Shown here: positions 22,530 to 33,636 of the stretch, in pieces
Position numbering within the stretch: position 1 is the stretch's first letter
Layout of the letters: each line of letters starts with the position of its first letter
Assembly (NCBI GenBank): GCA_000442015.1
Contig: KE560959.1
Span: 186,001 to 250,000, forward strand
Direction: 5' to 3'
DNA from: Rozella allomycis CSF55
Lineage: Eukaryota; Rozellomycota
Length of the DNA stretch: 64,000 bases
Notes under the pieces: generated by a model
The model's input: the letters and a program-made list of their open reading frames with translations, nothing else
Database searches by the model: none
Told to the model about the DNA's origin: nothing
Program-made: the position numbers and the translations under genes

Positions 22530-23714
22530 ATGGGTCAATCAGAAGATGTAATTTGTGTCACTTCATTTCAATCAGGCTTTACAAATTAAGAGCGCTCTAC
22601 AAATAAAAATAAGCACAGTAATGTTCTATGTCACTTTCAAGTTGCTAATGCATACCCCCAACCGCTCTGATGACGAAGAAAAGCTTTTGGCAGGGCTTTT
22701 AAAAATAGAAGAGCTAGACAAGATTTTAAAAGAAAAATCTAATGTATTACATATTCAATTCATCAAAATAGCTGGAAAAGAACATGGAGAAGCAAACTCA
22801 TGATGATGGCAAAGTTGATGTTATTGAAACTATGGGTCTTGATGATCCTGATAATAATAGTATATTTATGACAAGTCCCGAATATAAAAATAGTCCAACA
22901 AAGAGAAATTCTTTTCAAAAGGATGTTCTTCTCAAAGGTCTCTGAATAAAGTGTGTCTATTTGTAGATAATAGGAAGCCACTCGAAATAAAACTAGGAAC
23001 ATTTGAGAAAAGGAACATTGAAGTATATAAAAAAATAAACTTAAATTCTTGTTAGGACCAAATGCCAGATACTTCACTGCATTAACACCAGACGAAAAGT
23101 GCAGGATTTCCAATATAATGAAAATTCTTGATTATGATGACACGGTATTGTATTTCTTTGTGACTAATAGGTTAACCTTGATGAAGAGAGCGCAACTCCA
23201 AGTGTGGGAAACGAAGATTACTTAAATTTCATCAATGGATACCTTCCAGATAAAAAGGCTTTGGAGTCAATAGTTTGCATAGACCAGTATTAATCGGTGA
23301 TTTTTTTATTGAGAAAACTTCAAAATTTAGTACCTTCCTCAGAGTGGGAAGGCAAAGGCTTGCAGCCGTCACAGTCAAGAAATTATTCATCTCTTAGTTT
23401 CACTGACTCAATCTCTTATATACATTGTGGGGCAGATGTAGAATCAATTTCTACAATCAGAGGTATATAAATGATACCTGGCACATTTAGACTTGGAATC
23501 TATCATTTGCGAAGAGAATCCCTCCAACTATATGTCGAAAAAAATAACAAATGATCGCAAAAGAATAGCAGACATAGATAAGAAAATAGAGGAACTAAAG
23601 ATTTCATTAAATGATATATTTTCAAATGTATTGAATTATATGACACTTTCTTAGAGTATTCTAGAAAAGATTCTTGTTAAGAGTAAACATGAATTTATAA
23701 CATCCGATGAATAA
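22530..23714 (+). CDS. FSIP1-like coiled-coil protein
   Basis: Heavily split gene; splicing introns of 26-33 nt links blocks from MGQSED to a C-terminal FITSDE. Blocks include RSDDEEKLLAGLLKIEELDK and IMKILDYDDT. The segment GPNARYFTALTPDEKCRIS and the late MSKKITNDRKRIADIDKKIE resemble fibrous sheath-interacting protein 1, a sperm-tail and cilium-associated family. A chain of junctions is clean (CA|GTATTAATC...TTGAG|A gives DQKLQNLVPSSEWEGKG), but the junction around 23022-23055 is one base out of frame with the best homologous reading, see findings. Likely axonemal or cytoskeletal by family, which is inference. It begins 66 bp from the divergent DOCK start. Confidence 0.55.
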
Positions 23715-23748
23715 AACGTGTCATTGATTTACTTACTATTTTGGCACA

Positions 23749-24091
23749 TCAAGTCTTGAATCTTGATCTCATTCTCTTTTCAATCAAACTCTTTCTTTTA
23801 AGTTTTAATTGTATTTTTAAATCTTCTTTTGTTGTAACATTTTTTAATAGATTTAAAAAATCATTTAGGGCCTGGTAGGAGTAAAAAACCTTAAATTGTT
23901 CTTCAAAAACTAGGAATGAGTATGAGGATGTCTATTTCTTCCTTCGAAGGCTTTTCTGGGTTCAACGTTTCTTGTAATATATATCAACTTTTTTATTGAT
24001 TAATTAAATGTTCTGGCTGATTCTCCGACAAAGTTCTCTTGAAGGCTTCATGAATATAGAACAAAATTGGATCAAACAGAATTTTCGTCAT
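23749..24091 (-). CDS. Small protein of unknown function
   Basis: Candidate gene of about 95-105 residues starting MTKILFDPILFYIHEAFKR at 24091. It continues through an unresolved junction to ETLNPEKPSKEEIDILI, and then a basic helical C-terminus VFEEQFKVFYSYQALNDFLN...KRKSLIEKRMRSRFKT. Amphipathic helices and composition look protein-coding, and the start lies only 23 bp from the UFD1 start on the other strand, a spacing seen elsewhere in this window. I cannot place all splice sites, and I recognise no family. Confidence 0.4.
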
Positions 24092-24114
24092 TTTCCAAAA
24101 TCCTACAAGATAAA

Positions 24115-24942
24115 ATGTTCACCAGTTTTTCAAACTATCTGTCACACTTTACGCAGCAATATCGTTGTTATTCTATGATTATGCTAAGAAAAGGTGACCG
24201 TCCTGAACTAAACCACGGAGGAAAAAGTAAGATCTTTGACTAGTTCAAACCAGTAATTATGCCTCCATCTGCCCTGGAAAGGCTCGGTAAATAATATTTA
24301 CAGAAAATAAATAGCTGGCTTAAATATAGCGTATCCCATGTTGTTTCAGCTTAGGAATGAAGAAACAAGGAAGGTCACGCACGCTGGTGTTTTGGAATTC
24401 ATTGCTGAAGAAGGTAGAGTCTACATACCACAGTGGGTATTTTAGTTGACAATTATTTATTAGATGATGGAAACTTTATTTCTTCAAGAAGGTCAGTTAA
24501 TATCATTGGAAAATGTTACATTACCACTGGGGAAGTTTATTAAAATACAGCCTCAATCTATTGACTTTTTGGATATACATGATCCAAAAGCAGTGTAATG
24601 AAGGTAATTTTAAAGCAATAGATTGGAAAATTCTCTACGAAATTTCGCTGCCCTCACTCAAGGAGACATTATAAGTATATTGTACAACCAAACAGTTTAC
24701 GAACTGTTATTGTTAGAGGTTCAACCATCGGGTAGTGGCATCTGTATTCATGAAACCGATTTGGAGGTAGATTTCGCTGCACCTTTAGGATATGTTGAAC
24801 CAGATTATCAAAAACCGAGAGGAAAGTCTATTGTAAGATTGATGAGTGTAATTGACCATAGATAAATTCACTTGAGATATGCTCTTTACCTAGCAAATCG
24901 TCGTTCTTAGGGAAAGGACAAAAATTGAGAAATAGAAAGTAA
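24115..24942 (+). CDS. UFD1: UFD1, ubiquitin fusion degradation protein 1
   Basis: Subunit of the Cdc48/p97-Ufd1-Npl4 segregase that extracts ubiquitinated proteins for proteasomal degradation, for example in ERAD. Introns of 27-29 nt are removed at six points. The protein reads FTQQYRCYSMIMLRKGDRPE, GGKIIMPPSALERLAGLNIA, YPMLFQLRNEETRKVTHAGV, LEFIAEEGRVYIPQWMMETL, FIKIQPQSIDFLDIHDPKAV, LENSLRNFAALTQGDIISI and DFAAPLGYVEPDYQKP. This is the complete double-psi barrel of Ufd1. The C-terminus FLGKGQKLRNRK matches the conserved Npl4-binding tail end, with the usual variable region shortened. The protein is about 230 residues, shorter than human UFD1 (307) because of that linker. Confidence 0.95.
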
Positions 24943-24950
24943 AGATCACT

Positions 24951-25178
24951 ATGAAATTCAAAAGGAAAAAAGAAACAGATGATGCTTCTGGAGTAAATAC
25001 TCCCAATCTAACGGACGAAGAAATTCGAGATCTTTTAAAAGGCGATGAGCCCCTTGCATTAACAATCCCGAATAACAAGTTATTTTTTGGGTTCCCAGTT
25101 ACTCCATTTGCTAAGGGGAAAGATCTACCTGGCGATAATGTACCTGAAGGTCGGGTTTTGAAGAAAAGGCCGGAATAA
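24951..25178 (+). CDS. Small protein of unknown function, 75 residues
   Basis: Single-exon ORF beginning 8 bp after the UFD1 stop. It encodes a lysine-rich start (MKFKRKKETDD), then NLTDEEIRDLLKGDEPLALT, FFGFPVTPFAKGKDLPGDNV and a basic end. The proline-containing FGFPVTPF block looks ordered or motif-like. It could be an independent tiny gene or, less likely, a misread C-terminal extension of UFD1; a splice from the UFD1 stop region does not keep the frame. No family recognised. The following gene, NDC1, starts only 24 bp downstream, so if real it has almost no regulatory space. Confidence 0.4.
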   Translation: MKFKRKKETDDASGVNTPNLTDEEIRDLLKGDEPLALTIPNNKLFFGFPVTPFAKGKDLPGDNVPEGRVLKKRPE

Positions 25179-25202
25179 AAAAATATTTTTGAAATTTCTT
25201 TA

Positions 25203-27018
25203 ATGTCTTTGTACAAGTGTCTGGTGGAGTCTTTTGCAAGGAAGAGAGTTTGGGGATTATCCGTATATTTTTTCATAATCTCTATGTCTTTTCCAGTTTT
25301 TAAGATGCTTGGCCTAGTAACCTTAAATGTGATGTCTTTTGGCATACTGCTGTTAAACGGGTTGTTTATGCTATACAACTTAAATTTATGTACCAAATGT
25401 ATGTTATGTCAATCTTTATTTATTAAGATGACAATGGCAATCATTTAAGACTGGCTACATGTATTGGATTTTATGTTATCTCAGGGCTTGTTCTAGACAT
25501 GTTTATTTTCAATGGGTCCGAATCTTTGCTAGTATATCCTGAAGGGTAATCGATTTAGTTTTTTTGAATAGTGGTTTTGGTCCTCCTGAACTCAATGAGA
25601 GGATTGTGTATTTTAGAATATTGATGGGAATTGTAGCAATGAAGGGCGCAGTGGATAACTATAACTATCAACCAAACTTTCGAAAGGTTCAAGTAAATAC
25701 ACAGATAAACATCGATAGATTCCTATTGGCCAAAGTTTAAAAAGATTGATCCTTAGTTCCTGTAATTTAGAAATCTTGCCTTCTATTTCGATTGCAGTCT
25801 ATTTTTATTTAATATATTTTCTAAGCAATGCAATGCCTTATATTATGGGGAAGAAGGTTGCCGAAATTTTCTTCACGTAAACCTTAAGAACATCACTGAC
25901 GTAGACTTTCTGACTATCATCGTAGCACAATAAGATTTTATCACCTTGGATTGATTCTTACTGGATTTAAAATTTCGTTTATTTCTTGTTGTTATTGGAG
26001 AATATTGCGTGGAGTTTTTGACCTTTTAATGTTTCAATATCGTTGTTTAACAGATGCTCATCAGAATGCTGCTCTAGTTGATGGGCTCTTGGAATGTGAT
26101 CAAAATGTCAAAGTAATTTTTTTTCAATTGCAATACAGAATTTTTGCTCACGAGAAATTTTGATGATCAGTAAATGGGATGAAGATCGCCGCAAAGCATT
26201 TTTCACCGATATTGATGATCTACCCAGACTTTACCAAAGATTACTCAATAATGTTTTATTGGAAATCAATAATATGACGACTATTCTGAACTCTGAAGTT
26301 TCTCAGATTTACAATCATGCAAAGGTCCCTATGAAAAAAATATCAGTCAGTTCAAAAATCAATGGCACCGTTTTAGTTAAGAGCGAAAGCTTTATTGATC
26401 AGCTTATAGGATTGGTATTCGGGCATGAAATACTTGATGAGACCGTTTCAAAGGAAGAATACTCAGCTCCGATGCCTTCTCTCACATCAATTCCATCAAT
26501 TTTTGTTTCCAAAGTTAATTCTTCTAGAAAAAAAGAAGATACGACTTTTGTAAAATCGTCAGTCCCTCGTGTCCCCTTGTTTCATGACACGCAATTGGCG
26601 AAGCAAATGAATGTACGGGCTAGTTGGAATCGCGTGTTTTCTCATAAGGATTGCGCTTTAAATCTTGTTGAAGCGATATCCTTACTAACATTACATTCAG
26701 TAAAGGAAGATCCGTATGGATTAGTACATTCGTCGGTTCCTAATATCCTATGCGCATTTTTAGATTTCCAGCAAGCCATGGAAACGTATCATAAGCGTGT
26801 TATTCTCCATTATTTAAACGTGAGGTCTTTTGGTTATCAAGTATTGGTTTTGCCCATTTATGAAACCCTTGATGGTAAATTCTCTTTTTCTGACCTTATT
26901 AGTAATCAACCAATGCTCTTACCGGATTGTAACAGCATTTTATGAGCATATGGACAAATACAATGTCGAAGATCATTATAGAGCTCGAATTCAAGCTTTG
27001 CTGGACTTTGAAAAATAA
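25203..27018 (+). CDS. Nucleoporin NDC1
   Basis: Transmembrane nucleoporin anchoring the nuclear pore and, in fungi, the spindle pole body. Removing introns (29, 26, 26, 28, 26 and 34 nt) connects an N-terminal domain with about six membrane helices to a soluble C-terminal domain. Membrane segments include SVYFFIISMSF, VMSFGILLLNGLFML, GFYVISGLVLDMFIF, SISIAVYFYLIYFLSNAM and LGLILTGFKISFI. The soluble part reads LTDAHQNAALVDGLLECDQN, KWDEDRRKAFFTDI and KEDPYGLVHSSVPNILCAF, then LDFQQAMETYH, landmarks of NDC1 (the PYG.VQ..LP.IL..LL.L..A motif). About 550 residues. The apparent stop at 25740 is inside an intron. The end, EDHYRARIQALLDFEK, is reached through a 34-nt intron. Confidence 0.88.
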
Positions 27019-27110
27019 ACGTAATTTTTAACAAGTTAATTTTTTAAGGCAGTAAACATATCTTTTCTCGAACCGAGCTGTCCACGACTGAGCCACCAGC
27101 ATATTTCGTG

Positions 27111-27847
27111 ATGAAGTTTGTATCCGATGAGTATGCCTTTAATGCTCCATGGGAAATAGTTACAGCTGCTACTTGGAGGAAATATCCATCAAAGATAACA
27201 CCTCATGTCGTACAATCTGATTATCTGGATCGATATACCGATCCCAAAGATCATATTTTTATGTCCGAACGTATTTTGACCTGCCAAAGTAGTGTACCGT
27301 TTTTTCTTAGAGCTGTAACATATTTATTTTGTCAGTAAAGTTTGTACCGAGTGAGTTTGCTTATGTAAGGGAAGTGTCAAAGGTAGATCCTTTGAATAAG
27401 CTTCACGTGGTTACATCAACGAATTTAAGTATGTCTAATATTCTAGCCTTTGAAGAAAAGTGCACTTACATACCTCATCCCTCCGATAGAAACAAGTACT
27501 TCACGTCATAGTTGTACATCAGTTAGAACCAAAATGATTCAAGAATACAGATTTCAATTTACAGGTCTCAGCATACTTGGAACTAAACTGGAAGAATTTA
27601 TTGTCAATAGATTTAGAATGAACGCGTTTAAGGTAAAAACCAACAATATTTATGATAGGGGCGGGCTGCCCTTGAGCAGGTTTTAGACAAGCTGAAAGTC
27701 GAAGCCATAGAAGTTGCCGATAGAATAAAAGGCGAGGCGTCCATTGTTGCTGACAGGATAATTGATGAAGCTTCTGTTTTCGCTGATAGAATCAAAGACG
27801 AGGTTGGCGAAATCAAATCAATACAACGAAATCTATCAAATAAATAG
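27111..27847 (+). CDS. PRELI/UPS (MSF1) domain lipid-transfer protein with amphipathic tail
   Basis: Intermembrane-space protein shuttling phosphatidic acid or phosphatidylserine between mitochondrial membranes, normally with a TRIAP1/Mdm35 partner. The PRELI fold is visible: PWEIVTAATWRKYPSKITPH, VVQSDYLDRYTDPKDHIFMS, TNLSMSNILAFEEKCTYIPH, YRFQFTGLSILGTKLEEF and ALEQVLDKLK. Introns of 26, 31 and 26 nt are removed. Beyond the domain is a tail with three 11-residue repeats (VADRIKGEASI / VADRIIDEASV / FADRIKDEVGE), an amphipathic LEA/apolipoprotein-like helix as also seen in animal PRELI. The start is the ATG at 27111; MKFVSDEYAFNAPW is the typical beginning. It ends 21 bp before the convergent DMAP1 gene. 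Confidence 0.9.
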
Positions 27848-27868
27848 TTTTATTGATATTTCCAAAAC

Positions 27869-29037
27869 TTAGTTATCCATCAGTCTACTTTTTCGACGAG
27901 AGTCGCTTATTTTGTGGAGCGGGGTTGGTGGATTGCCAGATTTGTTTATTTTCATTTCATTCTCAATTTTCTCAAGTGATTTTCTTAACTCCACTAACGT
28001 ACAGACGTTTGATCGTAGCTCTTCAAAAATCTCGCAAACCTTTTTGGTAGGCACTTTAGGTTTCAGTGGGATTCCGTAATCCGTCAATGTTTTTTCAACC
28101 TGGCGAATTAAAGTGGATTTTATCGGCAGCAATCGTTGCCCTCGAAGATACAAGCCCGCCATACGTTCTTTCCTATATCCATCAACTAAATCTACATTAA
28201 GGTTATCTATAGACTTTTTTTTCTATATTTTTTTTAATTTTATCATACTTTCAAGTCTGAGCCAGTGCCATTTAATGGACGATGCAGCATTGTAATGGGT
28301 GAAACTAAATTACCGAATTGATCTACAGTTCCACAAAGAAGTTTTAAAAGGAGTTCCCTTTCCTCTTCTAATTGACTTTTCATCTGTTTCACTTTTTTTG
28401 ATTCAATTATTAAGAATTCTTCGTACTAAATGGGTAAACACATCCAAATTTACTTCAAGTTGCTCTTGAGACCTATACTGAAGTGTTTCTAGCTGCCTTT
28501 TTCTTTCTATCTCCTTATTTTTATTGAAATCAAATTGCTTATTTAGATTAGAGTCGGAAGAGAATTGGCGTATCCTGGTCATTTTCTTTTGAATGGAAAT
28601 ATAGCGATCTTTTAAGTCCTAATGAGAATAAATTATCCGAACAGTACTTCTATTGGCCTTTTAATGCCTTCAAAGTCATATCGGTCATGAATAACAAACC
28701 AACGAAGATCAAATCTTTCACATAAATCCATAAAATATAAAGTCTCGTCTTTGCTCCACTCTGCATCTAAATACCTTTATGTCGTCTTTCTTACCGGCTA
28801 AGTAAGTCATGTATTCATTATCTGTAAAGTGCAACGACAGTGGTTCTGCTTGAAACTGATCCGACCAGTCATCTAATTAAACGAAGAGTAATAAATTACT
28901 TGATCTTTGTTCATCATTTTTTACCCATTTTATGAACTGCAAGTCTCGTCTACCACTGGGCACATACGCCTTTTGCTTCCTGATAATAGCACTTCCACAG
29001 AATTACCAAGATGGTTTAATTTTAACGTCTTCGACAT
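27869..29037 (-). CDS. DMAP1/SWC4 (EAF2) chromatin-complex subunit
   Basis: Shared subunit of the NuA4 acetyltransferase and SWR1 remodeller. Conserved blocks in order: an N-terminal region with GRRDLQFIKWVKND, FQAEPLSLHFTDNEYMTYLA, the SANT/Myb-like DAEWSKDETLYFMDLCERFD, then LRWFVIHDRYDFEGIKRPIE, DLKDRYISIQKK, RRKRQLETLQYRS-type helices, and the C-terminal domain GLYLRGQRLLPIKSTLIRQV, LTDYGIPLKPKVPTKKVCEI and FEELRSNVCTLVELRKSLEK. Introns of 27-29 nt separate these. The first junction (near 29000) is unclear: a 27-nt intron gives the wrong frame, while one of 47 nt keeps it. Start taken at 29037; an upstream in-frame ATG at 29052 is possible. Divergent from IFT88 with 145 bp between starts. 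Confidence 0.88.
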
Positions 29038-29182
29038 TTTGATTGCACCCATTTGTTTTTAAAGGTGCCAGTGTTGTGCACTCTATCTTACGCATAACCT
29101 TTGTTCAGATTTTCACAAAAGTAGAAAATTGAAATGTTTAAAAGTTTTGTTTACAAATCACAAGAAATAAAAACTGAACCAA

Positions 29183-31771
29183 ATGTTCAAATCTAAACCA
29201 CCCATTCAAACCAAGACCAAAGGATCTTCAAGTCTGGATTCAGATTTATTTAATGGTTTCGATGATATTAGGCCTGTAAAAGGAGATATTGAAATTAATC
29301 TTAGAATACAGCCTATTTTGATTATTCTCAGGAAAATATTGCGACTGCAGGCCAAAAATTTAGAAATCCTGTGAAGAGCAGTTATTTATTGGCGTCAAGT
29401 TATAGTCGCGCAGGCTCGGTTACACGCAAGGCGGATTATAGGCCAGTTACATCAAGAAAAGGTGCTGGATTTACAAGCAAAGGGCGTCCAAAAACCTCAA
29501 TAAAGACAAATCAATTCGATCCCTTAAATCAGGGTAAAAAGTACTATTCAATTAGCATATAGCTTTTGCAGATGCCGAAATAACTACTGAAGATAAATTC
29601 CGGCAGTTAGAAATCAATATAAGTGTTTTAATTAATCAAAGTGTACTGAAGCATGAGAACGGTGATGGTTTGGGTGCTTTGGCTAAAGCAAAAGATGCTG
29701 CTAAGAAAGACCTTTTGCTGAGTAAACAGAGAACTCAAGAAGGTCAACAGGAAATGCAAAATTTAGATCTTTCATTTGTAGCGATTCTTAACTTGGCAAC
29801 TCAATATGAAAACTGCAAAATGTTTCAAGAGGCTTTAAATTCATATTCTATCCTCGTTAAAAACAAGATTTTTAACCAAGCTGGACGTTTTCGAGTGAAT
29901 ATGGGAAACATTTACTTTGTACAAAAGAAGTTTAACCAAGCAATTAAAATGTACAGAATGGCATTGGATCAAATACCGACATCATTCAAGGAAATACGGT
30001 ATCATTACAAATGATCACATTACGCAGAATGAAGATTTTAAAAAATATTGGGCTAGCGTTTGTTGAAGTTGGAAAGTATCATGATGCCATAACATCATTT
30101 GAAAATGTTTTAGACACCAGCGGGGACTATCAAGCTGGTAACTTTAATGAAAAACAGTAACAAGCTTTCAATCTGATTCTTTGTTATTATGCACTAGGAG
30201 ACAAAGAAAATATGAAAAAATGTTTTCACAGATTTGCATTTATCCAACCAATAAATCAGATAGATCAGTACACCGACTTGGAAGCTTCCCACGAGTCTGA
30301 AGAATTTAACGACTCTCTTTCAGGAAATAAAATTGATTCTTTGCGGAAATTGTACATAGAAAGGTAATTGAATTATTAACTTTTAAAAGGAAAAAACAAT
30401 TGGAACGTTACGTTGTTTTGACGGCCAAATTAATTTCTAATGTCATCGAGGAAAATTTTGAAACAGGCTACGATTGGATTATAGATGTCATACGCAGTAG
30501 CCCATTAATAGAATTTGCAGGCGAGTTAGATATTTCGAAAGCTATGCAGTATCTAAAATGTGAAGAATACGATAAAGTACATGAGAAAGAACATATTTAT
30601 TTAGGCTATTGAATGCTTAAAAAATTACGAAAAAAGAGACCAAAAACTCATTTCCACTGCTGCGACTAACATTTCATTCTTGTATTTTTTGGAGTCCGAG
30701 TACAAACTTGCCCAGAAATATGCGCAGACAGCTTTGGACAATGATAAATATAATGCAAAGGCTCTTAACAACGTCGCTAATTGTTTCCTCATTAAAGGTA
30801 TGGCAATTCTTAATTCAGTAATAGGAAACTATGACGAAGCCTTGGATCTATATTCTGAGGCACAGTCGGTGGACGCCACATGCGCTGAATGCATCTTCAA
30901 CACAGGTAATATAAACATATGCCTTTCTCAGGTCTCACGTATAAACGAATGCAAAATTATGACGAGGCTTGCTTCTATTTTGAAAAATTACATTCAATGG
31001 CGAAAAACAATGCAGATGTGCTATGTCAATTAGCGGATTGGTAAAATAAATATTTCTATTATTGTACAGTCACGAGAAATGCGGTAACATTGAACAATCT
31101 ATCGAATACTTGAATATGCTCACGTCAATTGTTCCAACTGATCCCAAAGTGTTAGAAAGGCTTGGATATCTTCATAATCAGATTACAGACAGGTCCCAAG
31201 CTCTTCATTACTATTCAGAATCTTTCCGTTTCTTCCCTTCTTCTTTGGATGTCATAAATTGGTTAGGTACTTACCACATAGAATCGGAAATTTATGAGCA
31301 AGCGCTTTCTTATTACCAAAAGGCGGCAATTTTACAACCTTACGAAATTAAATGGCAACTAATTATATGTAGCTGCTACAGAAGAAGCGGAAATCCAAAG
31401 GCGGCTTTGGAAGGGTATAAAGCAATTCATGACAGGTTTCCATATAACGCTGATTGTAAAAATTGAATAATTTTTATAAAGGCCTAAAATTCTTAATGAA
31501 AATGTGCGAAGACATGGGACTGCATTCAGAGGTAGCGGAATATTCATTAAAACTGGACAAACTTAGCTTAAAACAAGAATATCCAACCCGTTCAATAAGT
31601 AAAACAAGCTCAGGCTCCAGTAAAATTGATTCTTTCCCGTCATCCGCGAATGGGCGACGTTCAGCTTCTCGTAATTCAAATAAGAGTATCGAGAAAGACG
31701 TGACAAAACGCTCAATAGCGGTAAAGGATCAGCTAGAAAATGAAGACATAAATAACATTTTGCCTGAATAG
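29183..31771 (+). CDS. IFT88: Intraflagellar transport protein IFT88
   Basis: TPR-repeat core subunit of IFT-B, needed to build cilia and flagella. The N-terminus FKSKPPIQTKTKGSSSLDSD leads across a 29-nt intron to PNTAYFDYSQENIATAG. The hallmark segment reads LNLATQYENCKMFQEALNSY, GRFRVNMGNIYFVQKKFNQA and IKMYRMALDQIPTSFKEI, then NIGLAFVEVGKYHDAITSFE, matching IFT88 TPRs closely. TPRs continue through NVANCFLIKG, GNYDEALDLYSEAQ, KCGNIEQSIEYLNMLTSIVP, VLERLGYLHNQ, DVINWLGTYHIESEIYEQAL and SYYQKAAILQP. The tail is Ser/Lys-rich. Numerous 26-30 nt introns interrupt it. Presence of IFT88 is strong evidence that the organism makes a flagellum. Confidence 0.93.
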
Positions 31772-31873
31772 ACTAATAAAATACGCTTTCACATATGATC
31801 TTTCATATTAAATCTTTTTAAGAAGGACTCTTAGTTTTCTTTGAATTATATAAAATATTGTTATCTAGTAGAT

Positions 31874-33483
31874 ATGAATTATGATACAAATTCACTTTCT
31901 AATACAACTGCGATTTGTCGTTTACCAATAATAGATTGGTTACCAAGTAACATGAAAGAATCAAAAAGCAAGGTAAAGCTTTCATGAAATGTACAAAGCG
32001 AATTTCTAGAAATAATATTGTAGAAAGCCTAATTGGAAACGATTTCGAAATTCTTATCTTAATATGTCAAACGCCAATCATAGGCGAAGATGCGAATACT
32101 TTTGCAAAACTAATATTCAAATTTTTACACGGCATCAGCGAAGATACTTTTTTTGAGTTTATTCAGAAAATAGTGAGAGAGAGAATCAAGACATATAGTA
32201 ACTTTTATTGTTAGTTGAAAAATTAGTTCAAGGAAATAAAAGAATTCAGGAACTATTGCGAGACAACAGGTTGGTCTATGTAATATGTCTTTAATTTAGT
32301 ATAGCAAATGTCTTACTAAGTTCCTATCTTAGGGAAACGCAACAAAACTTTCTACGTCAGATTTTGGGAAGCATATTTGATGTATACAAATTCCAAGAGG
32401 AGTTAATTGAAGTAGAGCCTTTAAATATTGATAATAATGCAATTTCTATCATTGACAGTCAACATCGAGTGGAGGAAATGTGTGATGTTATTCTTACAAA
32501 TTTAATAGACGCCTATCGTGACTCTAATTTCCCTTCAGGCTTGAAAAGGATTTGTGGAATCCTTTGGAGGGAAACAAATGATCCAATGGTTTTGACTACT
32601 ATATCAACACCGACTAGTTCGAAGCCATCTTCCTTTCTTTGTGAATTTTTGGACAATAACACCTTGATGGAATCAACGGAAGGGGATAAAGATTTTCTTG
32701 AAAATTGTGATGATTCAAAAGGCCAAATTATCGCGGAAAAAGTTTTAGGGTCTCTTGTTTTTCTACGATTTTTGATCCCAGGTATAATAAATTACAAGGT
32801 AGATAAAATAGCTATCGTTTCTCCCGAGCAAATCAGTTTCGTTACACACAGTTTGGAGAAAAAATATAGAAGGGGCCTTGTGTTGGTGGGGAAAGTATTG
32901 ATGAATCTGTCGAACCAAGTATTTTTCGGAAAGAAAGAATCATGCATGATGATATTTAATTCATATTTACAAAATAAACACTTGCTACTAAAGGGATTCT
33001 TATCGGAAATTGGAGGCGCTGATTTTATCCAAACTAAACCTCTTCAGTCATATTCTTCTATGCCAATATTATCTCAAAAACAAGAAAAATTTTCGATAGG
33101 AAATAGAAAAGGTATTCTTCTTAAATCTCTTTCAGGTTCTAACATGGATATACACGGCTTCAGGAAATCAAACTTAGATGGCCCAGAAGTAGATAAACAT
33201 GCGATGGATGAGTTATTTACATTTATGGCCGATCATTCTGAGAAAATTTTAACGGATTGTCGAACAATCCTTGCGAATTCATATGGAAAAACCTATACAT
33301 CTGTATTTAATTATTTTTTTTATTATCAACAAGAATATTTCAACAAAACTAGAAAACACATTTAAGGAATTAAAGTCAGAGTCATGGGATGCACATGTCA
33401 ACTGGTTCACTAAAATTAAGGAAGTGGTTGAAGAGAAAAGGAGAAGTTTAGAAATAGCAGTTGTCCCTAATTTGCGTAATTAA
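31874..33483 (+). CDS. Ras GTPase-activating protein
   Basis: RasGAP-domain protein that switches off Ras-type GTPases. Exons joined over introns of 26, 29, 30 and 31 nt. The arginine-finger segment reads LLRDNRSIANVLLSSYLRET, matching the LFR....AS..M..YL pattern of p120GAP/IRA/Gap1; the Arg of LLRDN is the candidate finger. Downstream are SGLKRICGILWRE (the LK..C..L...V helix), LGSLVFLRFLIPGI (the FLR...PAI signature), VLVGKVLMNLSNQVFFGKKE and MIFNSYLQNK, all conserved helices of the GAP domain. The C-terminal part is a helical extension ending VVPNLRN. About 490 residues with no obvious extra domain at the N-terminus. Confidence 0.9.
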
Positions 33484-33636
33484 TAAAACACATCATTTTT
33501 AATAGAAAATTCTAGGCTCCAATCTACACAGAAACCAGGGTAAATGAAGAGTGCAATTGAAACGCGGAATTTTGTCCTAAAACAAAAATGGAATAATAAA
33601 TATAAAATTTTTATGAAAATTACATAACCGATCCAT

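Noticed and set aside
22530-23293. FSIP1-like gene ending at the TAA at 23291
   Set aside because: That stop is inside a 27-nt intron; splicing continues to DQKLQNLVPSSEWEGKG and the conserved KRIADIDKKIEELK block.
24890-25396. 168-residue minus-strand ORF
   Set aside because: It spans the end of UFD1, the 75-residue ORF and the start of NDC1 on the other strand, and has no family-like features; it is a shadow.
25203-25740. Separate small membrane protein ending at 25740
   Set aside because: A 26-nt intron at about 25694-25719 continues the frame into further membrane helices and the NDC1 soluble domain.
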